From: Chloroflexota bacterium | GTDB taxonomy: Bacteria > Chloroflexota > Anaerolineae > Promineifilales > Promineifilaceae | Direction of reading: 5' to 3' | NCBI GenBank assembly: GCA_963169155.1 | Contig: CAUJGI010000085.1 | Span: forward strand, 1 to 7,604 | DNA: 7,604 nucleotides | Part shown: positions 1 through 7,080 of the stretch, one piece after another | Numbering within the stretch: the stretch's first letter is position 1 | Layout: each line of letters starts with the position of its first letter | Position numbers and translations under genes: made by a program | Notes under the pieces: model-generated | What the model was told of the DNA's origin: nothing | The model's input: the letters and a program-made list of their open reading frames with translations, nothing else | The model's database searches: none

Positions 1-1
1 T

Positions 2-1684
2 GAAATGATGCGGCGCAATCTGCGCAACATCACCCGCGCCGACGCCGCCGACATCATCGACCCCGCCCTCAAGCGGGTGCATCCGCAAACCAGCAGCGAA
101 CAGTTCCTGCAAATGATCACCGAAACCAGCGGCCTGCTCATCGAGCACATGGCCGGGGTGTACAGCTTTGCCCACCAGACGTTCCAGGAATATTTAACGG
201 CCGTTCATCTCAAAGATCAGCGGTTGGAAAAGGTGCTGCTGGACCACGTGGATGATTCCTGGTGGCATGAAACGATCCGCCTCTACGCCGCCCAAACCAA
301 CGCCACCAACATCATCCGCGCCTGCGTCATGCGCGAAACGGCCTCCATCCCCGCGCTCACCCTGGCCGTGGAATGCATCGAAGAAGCGCTGGAAGTGGAA
401 GACGACTTCCGCAAGATTCCGGCCGAACTGGTGCACAGCATCGAAAATGACAACCCAGAAATCCGCCGCATTGGCGCGGAGGTGCTGCTCCAGCTGCGGA
501 TTCGCCGTCTGGTGCGCCTGGACGAAAGCACCTACGCCGACAGCTCGCTGGTAACCCAGGCCGAATACCAGCTCTTCCTCGATGAGCTGCGGGCACAGGG
601 CAGCTATCGCCAGCCAGATCATTGGCCGGAGATGCAGTTTGCCAGCGGTGAAGGGCAGCTGCCCGCCGCCGGGGTACGGCCGTCTGATGCCCAGGCATTT
701 TGTAACTGGCTCACGGAACGGGAAAACAGCTCCTGGCGCTTTCGCCTGCCCACCGCCCAAGAAACCACGCGTCACCCCCTCAACGCCGCCGCTGCCGGGC
801 CAAACGACGCGGCCGCAGGCTACTGGTTCTTCAAGGATGGCCACTTTCAGCTGGCGTCTTCCCCAAAACTGGACGCAGACGTCATCCTCGTCCAATCGCT
901 CCAATGGCAGATTGAGCACAAGCTGCTCGATGACTGGCTCATCCTGCCTGAGCTGGACATGAACCATCCCGCCAGCCAGCGGCTGCGCCAGATCATCCAG
1001 GAGCGGGCCCAACGGCGCGCCTACTCGCTGCTAGACCTGGACCGGCGGCTGCCGTTTAGCGCGGACGATGGGGTGGAAATCGGCCGTTTTTTCAACCTGG
1101 TTCAGGACCGCACCGCCGAAGGGCTGGCCACCGAAATGGAACATGCGCTGCTTATGACCAAGGCTCATGTGGACAACCCCACCCAATCGACCCGGCAGCA
1201 GCCGCTGTTGGAAGAAATTATCAGCCTGGCCAACCAGCTGACGGCTTCGCTGGAAGGACTTCCCTTCGCTGAAGAATTTGCCGGTTCCATGCAGCAGCTG
1301 ATAACCGCCCTGGCTCGGGCCAGGGAACAACTGGACCCCTCTCAACAGAGCATGCAGTCTGAGTTTGTGGCCCACCGCGAGCTGGTGCGCCACCTGAACA
1401 CGGCCCTACGCGTCGGCCAGTTTTTGCTGAATGCCCTGAGCAGCAAACGGCGCTACGCCCGGGACCGCCTGCGCATCCAGGCGCTGCATCACAGCCTGAC
1501 GCTGGTGCAAAACCATTCGGGCAGGGCAGCCGACGCAGCGGCACGTTCCCGGCGGCAGGTCCTGGAGCTGCTGCAAATTCTGGTGGATTTGTACGTGGAC
1601 ATGGCCATTTTAGACGGCCGTTCCTCCCAGCCAAACCGCATCCCGGCGCTAGAAGGCATCCGCATTGTCCGCGAGGCGGTGTAG
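2..1684 (+). CDS. NACHT/STAND-type NTPase, C-terminal part, with truncated FGE-sulfatase-like segment (5' partial)
   Basis: The frame is open to the left edge, so the N-terminus and P-loop lie outside the window. The ATG at position 5 is probably internal, and residues below are numbered from it. Residues 40-70 contain SFAHQTFQEYLTA (54-66), the F-H-x-T-F-x-E-Y-L-x-A signature found near the C-terminal end of NACHT NTPase modules. A helical stretch to about 170 follows, possibly HEAT-like (ENDNPEIRRIGAEVLLQL, 147-164). Residues 181-255 match the N-terminal half of formylglycine-generating-enzyme-like domains: VTQAEYQLFL, PDHW (204-207), the VRPSDAQAFCNWL stretch (224-236) and RLPT (247-250). 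The usual second half (WE-A, GN-x-G, the GNVWEW-like motif and catalytic cysteines) is absent, so enzymatic activity is unlikely. Residues 320-559 look mostly alpha-helical and I do not recognise them. There is no membrane segment. NACHT proteins are signal-sensing switches, often in defence or regulation. The ligand here is unknown. Confidence 0.8.
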   Translation, partial: EMMRRNLRNITRADAADIIDPALKRVHPQTSSEQFLQMITETSGLLIEHMAGVYSFAHQTFQEYLTAVHLKDQRLEKVLLDHVDDSWWHETIRLYAAQTNATNIIRACVMRETASIPALTLAVECIEEALEVEDDFRKIPAELVHSIENDNPEIRRIGAEVLLQLRIRRLVRLDESTYADSSLVTQAEYQLFLDELRAQGSYRQPDHWPEMQFASGEGQLPAAGVRPSDAQAFCNWLTERENSSWRFRLPTAQETTRHPLNAAAAGPNDAAAGYWFFKDGHFQLASSPKLDADVILVQSLQWQIEHKLLDDWLILPELDMNHPASQRLRQIIQERAQRRAYSLLDLDRRLPFSADDGVEIGRFFNLVQDRTAEGLATEMEHALLMTKAHVDNPTQSTRQQPLLEEIISLANQLTASLEGLPFAEEFAGSMQQLITALARAREQLDPSQQSMQSEFVAHRELVRHLNTALRVGQFLLNALSSKRRYARDRLRIQALHHSLTLVQNHSGRAADAAARSRRQVLELLQILVDLYVDMAILDGRSSQPNRIPALEGIRIVREAV

Positions 1685-1685
1685 A

Positions 1686-1745
1686 GGCGAGGCTGGCGGG
1701 AAACCATTTTTGCGGAAGAACGGCCTTATCCCCGCCAGTCTCGCC
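1686..1745. repeat. Strong inverted repeat directly after the NACHT gene (terminator-like or REP-like hairpin)
   Basis: Arm 1686-1700 (GGCGAGGCTGGCGGG) pairs over all 15 positions with arm 1731-1745 (CCCGCCAGTCTCGCC). The only non-Watson-Crick pair is one G-U, 1692 with 1739. The loop is 30 nt. The left arm begins two bases after the TAG stop at 1682-1684. No T-run follows on either strand, so it is not a textbook intrinsic terminator. It could be a factor-assisted terminator, an mRNA 3'-end stabilising hairpin, or one copy of a dispersed intergenic palindromic element. The loop also contains ACGGCCTT, one base away from the iterated octamer ACGGCCGT of this window. The dyad is certain; its role is not. 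Confidence 0.6.
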
Positions 1746-2021
1746 CGGTTGTTCCGAAGCGTTAGGAGAGACAGACGGCCGTTTGTAATTTCTGTAAGCT
1801 GTCAACCATTTTTCTATCACCTTTTTGTCAGGTTACCGGCCTGGCAGGACCCTAAAATAGACTAACGGCAAGTTGGTTATGATCCTGGCTGGAGAACGTA
1901 CCTTCCTTCGCTGTGACAGTTCGTCCTTGGTCCATTTCTGAAGAAGTTGTGGCTAAATGAATGATGTTAGCAAAACGCTGAGTCCTACCGTTTGGCATTG
2001 ATGCATTCCCTGCTGCGCCGT

Positions 2022-2028
2022 AGGGGAG
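2022..2028 (+). promoter_or_regulatory. Ribosome binding site of the histidine kinase gene
   Basis: AGGGGAG lies 9 bases before the ATG at 2038. An in-frame TAG at 2029-2031 leaves only two sense codons before that ATG, so the start cannot lie further upstream. The alternative ATG at 2044 would be 15 bases away from this site. The site can pair with TTCCCT at 2006-2011 (six pairs including one G-U), which could mask it in the transcript; that is speculative. Confidence 0.75.
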
Positions 2029-2037
2029 TAGAAAAGA

Positions 2038-5000
2038 ATGAACATGCTCTATCCCAATCACCAGATTTCCCATCTGCCTGTCTACAAAGAAGGATGTTTG
2101 CACGCCATTTTTCAGGCGCTGCAGGCAGGCCGATGCGCCCGGGTATTGGGGCCGCGCTGTCGTTCCAAAAGCGCCTTGATGTTGGGCGCAGCGCAGCTGC
2201 TGCAAGAGCACGGCACGCACGAGGTTCGCTACATCAGCATCAACAATTTGCCGCACACGCGGGAAGCCAGCTTCTTGGTCAAGCTTTCCACCGACTTGCT
2301 GCTGTTAAGCGAGGTGGACGTGTACGCAGCGCTGTTTGGCTGGCTGCAGCGCGAACTGTTCCCCATGGACACCCCCACCGATCCAGAGCTGATGCAAACG
2401 GCGCGTGAGTTCCGGGAAGGCATGATGATGCTGGTGCGACGGCTGGACAGGCCGCTGGTGCTGTTTATCGATAATTTGAATGCCGCCCCGCCGAATGTTG
2501 TTTTATCACTGCTCAACACGCTGGCCGATTTGGTTACGGCCGTATCCCTCCACAGTGGTCCCAAATTTTTAGCCGTCATTGGCGGGGCGCTGGATCTGGC
2601 AGAAAACGGCCGTGTCGCTCCCACCCGCTTCCTGCCCATCTCTGACCTGGTCTGGATTCATGACCTGGATGCCGAGGAGCAGATGGCCTTCACCCTGGCC
2701 GCCTGCCAACGGGCCGAGGTGACGGCCAAGCCGCTGGCAGTAAAAACGCTGCTGCACCAAACCGGCGGCGACCTGGTCCTACTGGAACACATCTTAGGCC
2801 TCTGCCTGAAACAAATGGGGCGGCGCGGCCAGACCGAACTCACTCCGCCGCGTGTTGCCGACGCCATCGATACCTTTTTAAACAATCCCCTGAATCCCAA
2901 AATAGAAGAAATTCTGCGCCAGGTGGAAAGCGACACCAATTTGCTGCACTGCACCCTGACGATGTTAGAGCAGGGGGCGATCCACCTCAGCCAGGTGCCG
3001 CTGCCCGTCGACGTTTTCCCCAACCTGCTCGATTTGAGCGGTATCTTTGCGCGGGAAGGTGATCAATACCGCCTGAAAAACGAGATTTGGGGCCAGCTGC
3101 TGCAAAAACATTTAGATTTGGTGCGCGTGGGTGGCTTTTATGCGCTCAACGGCCGTTGGCGGCAAGCGTTTGAATATTTAGGTCGGGCCCTAAACGAAGG
3201 AAATAACCAGGTACGCGCGGCTTTATTTACGGCCGTTCTCAACGCCATGCACGCCAGCGACAACGCCACCGGAGCCTTTAACACCCTGGCCGAAGGGCTG
3301 TCTGCCGCCTTCCCCCACAGCGAGCTGCGCCTGTACACCTGGCAAGAAAGCCGACTCGATTGCTTTTACCCCACCCATTTCGAAATGGCCGAAGAAGCCC
3401 GGCTGCAAAACCCGCATGGTCCCGAAATGCAGGCCCTGCACGGTGCCGATTACACCGTGGTGCCCGTCGAGGATGACATGCGCCTGCTCATCCCGCTGCA
3501 CACAGAGTTAAAGCCAGGCCGGCCGCTCGGGCTGGTTTCGTTGGGCAAACTGGTCTCGCCGCAATCCCCCTATCAGCGGCGCGAAGAGGTGATGCAGCTC
3601 GTCAGCTTTTTGCAGCAAGCCGCCCGTGTCATTGAAGAGCGGGCCCACTACGCCAGCCTGCTCTACGCGGCCGAGACCCGCGTCACCAAGCTGAACCGGC
3701 TCAACACCCTGCTGACGCAGATGCTGCATCACCGGGAATGGCCCGAATCGCGCATCTTGCAGCTGACCCTCACCGGCATCACGTCGCCGTACGGCCTGGA
3801 CTTCAACCGGGCCGCCCTGTTCCTGCTCAACGAAAACGAGCAATGTTTGATGGTACCGTTTGCCGTGGGCCAACTCACGCAGCAAAACGCCGAAACCGAG
3901 CGCCAGATGTGGCTGCAGCATCCGCCCGAAACGCTGTTTGTGGAAACGGCCGTTACCCATCCCACCACCTCCCCCCTGCGCAATGCCCTCAAGCGCCTGC
4001 GCCTGCCCCTGTATGCCCCCGCGCCCGACCTGGTGCTGCACCAGCTCAAGCTGGGCGAAGCGCTGTTTAGCAGCAGCCAGCTGCCCCGCAACGGACTTCC
4101 GCCAGAGCTGATCCAGGCCATTGACGCGCCGGCCGAGTTTGCCCTCGTGCCGCTGACTTCAGGCGAACACACCTTTGGCATGCTGTACGTGGACAATAAA
4201 TTTTCACCAGAACCCATCACCCAGGAGCAGTTTGAACTGCTGCAGACGTTTGTGAACCAGGTGGCGCTGGTGCTGGAAAATGCCCGCGCCCTGGTGGTAG
4301 AACGGCAGCGCACCAACAACTGGCGGCAGCTGCTGGATATTGAAAAGACGCTCAACAACCGCGTTACGCAGTCGGTGGCAGAGCTGCTGGAAACGGTGGT
4401 GCTTTCCGCCCAGGAGCTGTTTCAGGCGGACAGCGTGGTGGTGTACCCACTCCAGCCTACCCAGGACAACCATTCGTACCGGTATGAACCCAAAGATGTT
4501 ACGGCCGTTGGCACCCGTACGGCCGTTTGCCCCTCCGACAAACCACGCCCGGCCCAGGGGCTGGCTGCCACCATTTTGCAGCAGGGGCAGGTGGCGGTGG
4601 CCGATATAGAGACGGCCGTTGCCCCCAAACTACGCCTGGGCATCGAGACCAGCACCTTTTTGCCCCGCGAAGGCATTCGCGCCTTCACCGGCATCCGGCT
4701 TGGCTCCGCTGCGGTTCCTGTCGGCCTGCTTTATCTGAACTGGCTGCACCCACACCAGCTTACTGACGAGCAGAAAACCGTTTTGGAAGTGTTTGCCAAC
4801 TTTGTGGCCATTGCCTTGCCGGGCGCCCGCACCTACCAGCAGGTGCAGTACAATCTCGACCGGCGCACGATGGAAATGAAAGGGCTAGACCAGCTTTTTG
4901 CTAGCGGTGCCTACTTCCGCACCGACGAAGGCATCGAAAACGGCATTTTGCTGGCGCTGCGCCGGGCGCAAGAATATACCAAGGCACCGCGCATCTTGTT

Positions 5001-7080
5001 AATTCGCGATGAACCAAGAGGCGCCTGGGGCATCTATCAGCTGCTGGCCTCTGGCAAACTTCACTCCCGCCAGATCGACACGCTGCCGGGCGGCCTGATT
5101 GCCCAGGCGTACACGCAGGGCACCACGCAGGTCATAGCCAACGCGGGCCGCCCAGAGACGGGCCAGTTTCGCACCCGCTTTTTCCCCGAATCCCGCAGTG
5201 CCCTGGCTGTTCCCGTCAAAGTGGCCAGCAACACCCTGGCCGTGCTCTACCTGGAAAGCCCGGAGCGCGAGGGATTAAAAGAACACCGCCGGTTCCTGGA
5301 AAAACTGGCCAGCCGCCTGGCCGTAAACCTTGAGGAGGCAGACCGCAGCCGGACGATGCGCGAACTGCGCAGCCTGTCGCAGCGGCTGGCCCATGAGGCC
5401 AACCTGGCCAAGCTGCTGGCCGCCATCATCACCCAGGCGCTGAATGCGCTGCAGGCGGTGGATGCCATTGCCCTTTACTACCAGGACCCGGAAACGATGC
5501 GCTACATTGCTACCTCTGTTTCCAGCAGCCAGCCGCAGGCAACGGCCGTTCCCCTCTCCGGCAAACCCAACCAGATAGTCATGTCGGCCTGGGACCGGCC
5601 CAGCGGCAAATTTTTCTCCAACATCGAAAAAACGCCGCAGCTGCGCCAGGCCTTTCCGGCCACAAATCGGTACCAGGCTGCGGCCGCATTACCCCTGGAA
5701 ATTGGGCAAAATCGCGTCGGCTGCATGTTTTTTGGCTACAAATTCCAGAATCCGTTTAGCGAAGGGGATCGCGGCACGCTGGAGCTGTTTGCCCAGCTGG
5801 CCGCCCTGGCCGTTTTGCGGGCGCGCCTGCACACTGAAGCCGAACAGCGCCAGCAGCGGCTGTCCACCGTGTCGCACATCACGCCCATCATCAGCGCCAG
5901 TGTGGAAATTGACCTCATCTTCCGCAACTTGATTCAAGAGATTCTGGCCGCTTTCCCCAAGGCCAATAACGCCTGCATCGTAGAGCATTTGCCAGACAAA
6001 AACGAGGTGGCGGTTACCAGCAATACCCAGCAGTTTTACCGGATCGATGTGCCCCTGCTGGAAGACACTTTCCGCACCCGGTTGGACAAACGGCGCGGCA
6101 TCGCCGGGCGTGTACTGGCCACCGGCGAACCCAGCCTGGTGCCAGATGTGAGTCGCGACATCGACTATATCCCGGCCGTGGCCACCACCCAGTCACAAAT
6201 CGGCATTCCTATCGCGATTGATGAGGTAGTGAGTTACATTTTACTCGTAGAAAGCGATGAGTTGGCCGCTTTTACGATTGATGACCAGGAGCTGCTGGTG
6301 ACGTTGGCCAAACACACCGCACTGGCCGTAAAAAACGCCCGGCAGTTCCAGCACGCGCGTGCCCTGGAACTCACCCGGCAAACCGCGATGATGGCCACTG
6401 GCCTGGTGCACGACATCAACAATGCCGTTGCCGCATTCCCCGACCTCGTCGATGAAATTACCGAAAAGTATCAGAACAACCGGGACATCTCGGCCCCACT
6501 GGCCAATCTGCAAAAAAGCGCCAAGATCACGGATAAAATTAGCGGCCGTTTGAAAGATTTTGTGTTCACGGGCGCATATCGACCTGAGATGATTGAGGTT
6601 GCGACGCTGGTTCAAGATGCCATCGGCCAGAGCAAGCCGCAAAAGCCATTGCATGTGACCATTGCCAAGGAAATCGCCCCCGATCTGCCCAAGGTCCAGG
6701 GAGACAGCTTGTGGATCGAACTGCTGCTGAAGAACTTGCTGGTCAACGCTTTCACCGCTATTCCTACCGATCGCGAGGGGCAGGTGACGGTAACGGCCGT
6801 TGCCGACGACAACCACATTCTTCTAACCGTGCAGGACAATGGCAAAGGCATTGCCAAAGAGCTGCAAGAAAACGTCTTCAATTTTGGCACTTCCACAAAA
6901 AGTGACGCCGCACACAAAATGCACGGCGTTGGGCTTTTCCACTGCCAACTCATAGCACAAGTCCACAATGGCACGCTCCAGCTAGAAAGCGAACCCGGCA
7001 CAGGCACAACCTTTACCCTCAGCCTGCCGCTGCACACCAGCCAGGAGCCTGCTGCCCAGGAGGGATTGGTCGATGCCTGA
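2038..7080 (+). CDS. Large multi-domain GAF sensor histidine kinase with N-terminal degenerate AAA/STAND-like ATPase
   Basis: A soluble 1680-residue sensor kinase with no signal peptide or membrane segment. Residues 20-300 resemble an AAA-like P-loop NTPase. Its Walker A is GPRCRSKS (38-45), with Ser43 where Gly is usual, and its Walker B is LVLFIDN (140-146), with Asn146 where a catalytic Glu is common. A winged-helix-like part (302-360) and a TPR-like helix pair (365-395) follow. Then come about six GAF-type domains: roughly 410-535 (weak), 560-755, 777-930, 962-1100, 1124-1262 and 1285-1435. The last is the clearest, with GIAGRVLATGEPSLVPDVS. They are joined by charged helical linkers. The kinase core has an H-box GLVHDINN (phospho-acceptor His1458; Asp1459-x-x-Asn1462 fits the phosphatase motif of HisKA kinases), an N-box NLLVNA (Asn1566, Asn1570), G1 DNGKGI (1600-1605), F-box VFNFGTSTK (1613-1621), G2 HGVGL (1629-1633) and G3 GTGT (1654-1657). 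All ATP-binding motifs are intact. It probably phosphorylates the regulator encoded immediately downstream. The signals sensed are unknown. Confidence 0.93.
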   Translation: MNMLYPNHQISHLPVYKEGCLHAIFQALQAGRCARVLGPRCRSKSALMLGAAQLLQEHGTHEVRYISINNLPHTREASFLVKLSTDLLLLSEVDVYAALFGWLQRELFPMDTPTDPELMQTAREFREGMMMLVRRLDRPLVLFIDNLNAAPPNVVLSLLNTLADLVTAVSLHSGPKFLAVIGGALDLAENGRVAPTRFLPISDLVWIHDLDAEEQMAFTLAACQRAEVTAKPLAVKTLLHQTGGDLVLLEHILGLCLKQMGRRGQTELTPPRVADAIDTFLNNPLNPKIEEILRQVESDTNLLHCTLTMLEQGAIHLSQVPLPVDVFPNLLDLSGIFAREGDQYRLKNEIWGQLLQKHLDLVRVGGFYALNGRWRQAFEYLGRALNEGNNQVRAALFTAVLNAMHASDNATGAFNTLAEGLSAAFPHSELRLYTWQESRLDCFYPTHFEMAEEARLQNPHGPEMQALHGADYTVVPVEDDMRLLIPLHTELKPGRPLGLVSLGKLVSPQSPYQRREEVMQLVSFLQQAARVIEERAHYASLLYAAETRVTKLNRLNTLLTQMLHHREWPESRILQLTLTGITSPYGLDFNRAALFLLNENEQCLMVPFAVGQLTQQNAETERQMWLQHPPETLFVETAVTHPTTSPLRNALKRLRLPLYAPAPDLVLHQLKLGEALFSSSQLPRNGLPPELIQAIDAPAEFALVPLTSGEHTFGMLYVDNKFSPEPITQEQFELLQTFVNQVALVLENARALVVERQRTNNWRQLLDIEKTLNNRVTQSVAELLETVVLSAQELFQADSVVVYPLQPTQDNHSYRYEPKDVTAVGTRTAVCPSDKPRPAQGLAATILQQGQVAVADIETAVAPKLRLGIETSTFLPREGIRAFTGIRLGSAAVPVGLLYLNWLHPHQLTDEQKTVLEVFANFVAIALPGARTYQQVQYNLDRRTMEMKGLDQLFASGAYFRTDEGIENGILLALRRAQEYTKAPRILLIRDEPRGAWGIYQLLASGKLHSRQIDTLPGGLIAQAYTQGTTQVIANAGRPETGQFRTRFFPESRSALAVPVKVASNTLAVLYLESPEREGLKEHRRFLEKLASRLAVNLEEADRSRTMRELRSLSQRLAHEANLAKLLAAIITQALNALQAVDAIALYYQDPETMRYIATSVSSSQPQATAVPLSGKPNQIVMSAWDRPSGKFFSNIEKTPQLRQAFPATNRYQAAAALPLEIGQNRVGCMFFGYKFQNPFSEGDRGTLELFAQLAALAVLRARLHTEAEQRQQRLSTVSHITPIISASVEIDLIFRNLIQEILAAFPKANNACIVEHLPDKNEVAVTSNTQQFYRIDVPLLEDTFRTRLDKRRGIAGRVLATGEPSLVPDVSRDIDYIPAVATTQSQIGIPIAIDEVVSYILLVESDELAAFTIDDQELLVTLAKHTALAVKNARQFQHARALELTRQTAMMATGLVHDINNAVAAFPDLVDEITEKYQNNRDISAPLANLQKSAKITDKISGRLKDFVFTGAYRPEMIEVATLVQDAIGQSKPQKPLHVTIAKEIAPDLPKVQGDSLWIELLLKNLLVNAFTAIPTDREGQVTVTAVADDNHILLTVQDNGKGIAKELQENVFNFGTSTKSDAAHKMHGVGLFHCQLIAQVHNGTLQLESEPGTGTTFTLSLPLHTSQEPAAQEGLVDA
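7058..7064 (+). promoter_or_regulatory. Ribosome binding site of the response regulator, inside the kinase gene
   Basis: AGGAGGG ends 8 bases before the ATG at 7073, which is near-ideal spacing. The alternative in-frame ATG at 7085 would be 20 bases away. This decides the start and supports the 8-base overlap with the kinase stop. Confidence 0.8.

Larger units (their letters stand above)
1685..2037. other. Intergenic region between the NACHT gene and the histidine kinase operon
   Basis: These 353 bases carry no gene I can support. They are visibly more A+T-rich than the flanking genes, especially 1781-2000, as expected for a promoter region. They hold the hairpin described separately, one ACGGCCGT octamer (1775-1782), and the ribosome binding site of the kinase gene at the right end. 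Possible -10 hexamers are TAAAAT (1853-1858) and TATGAT (1878-1883), but neither has a good -35 box 16-18 bases upstream. TTGTCA at 1825-1830 is 22 bases from TAAAAT, which is too far. The transcription start of the kinase operon therefore remains unassigned. A 20-codon frame at 1879-1941 has no Shine-Dalgarno sequence and is not called. Confidence 0.6.

Noticed and set aside
194..1012. 272-codon open frame on the minus strand opposite the NACHT gene
   Set aside because: It lies antisense to a frame with clear NACHT and FGE-like motifs, and its composition (Gly/Val/Gln-rich) is typical of a shadow of G+C-rich coding DNA. No family is recognisable.
545..1684. Diversity-generating retroelement target (FGE/C-type-lectin-like variable protein)
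   Set aside because: The FGE-like segment is internal and incomplete, not at the C-terminus. I saw no template repeat and no reverse transcriptase gene in the window.
1825..1858. TTGTCA and TAAAAT as a sigma-70 promoter
   Set aside because: The spacer is 22 bases, outside the workable 15-19 range. TATGAT at 1878-1883 also lacks a matching -35 box.
1665..1865. 66-codon plus-strand frame running from the NACHT gene end into the intergenic region
   Set aside because: It would start at a TTG inside the NACHT gene, has no Shine-Dalgarno sequence, and runs through the inverted repeat.
1879..1941. 20-codon leader-peptide-like frame upstream of the kinase (MILAGERTF...)
   Set aside because: No ribosome binding site, no run of regulatory codons, and no attenuator-like alternative stems next to it.
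1852..2256. 134-codon minus-strand frame spanning the intergenic region and the kinase start
   Set aside because: Half of it is antisense to the kinase N-terminus. No recognisable protein family and no supporting signal.
3729..4358. 209-codon minus-strand frame opposite the kinase gene
   Set aside because: It is Ser/Arg/Cys-rich low-complexity antisense to GAF-encoding sequence, with no motif and no ribosome binding site that I could see.
6241..6816. 191-codon minus-strand frame opposite the kinase core
   Set aside because: It lies exactly antisense to the phospho-acceptor and N-box region, whose motifs are intact on the plus strand.
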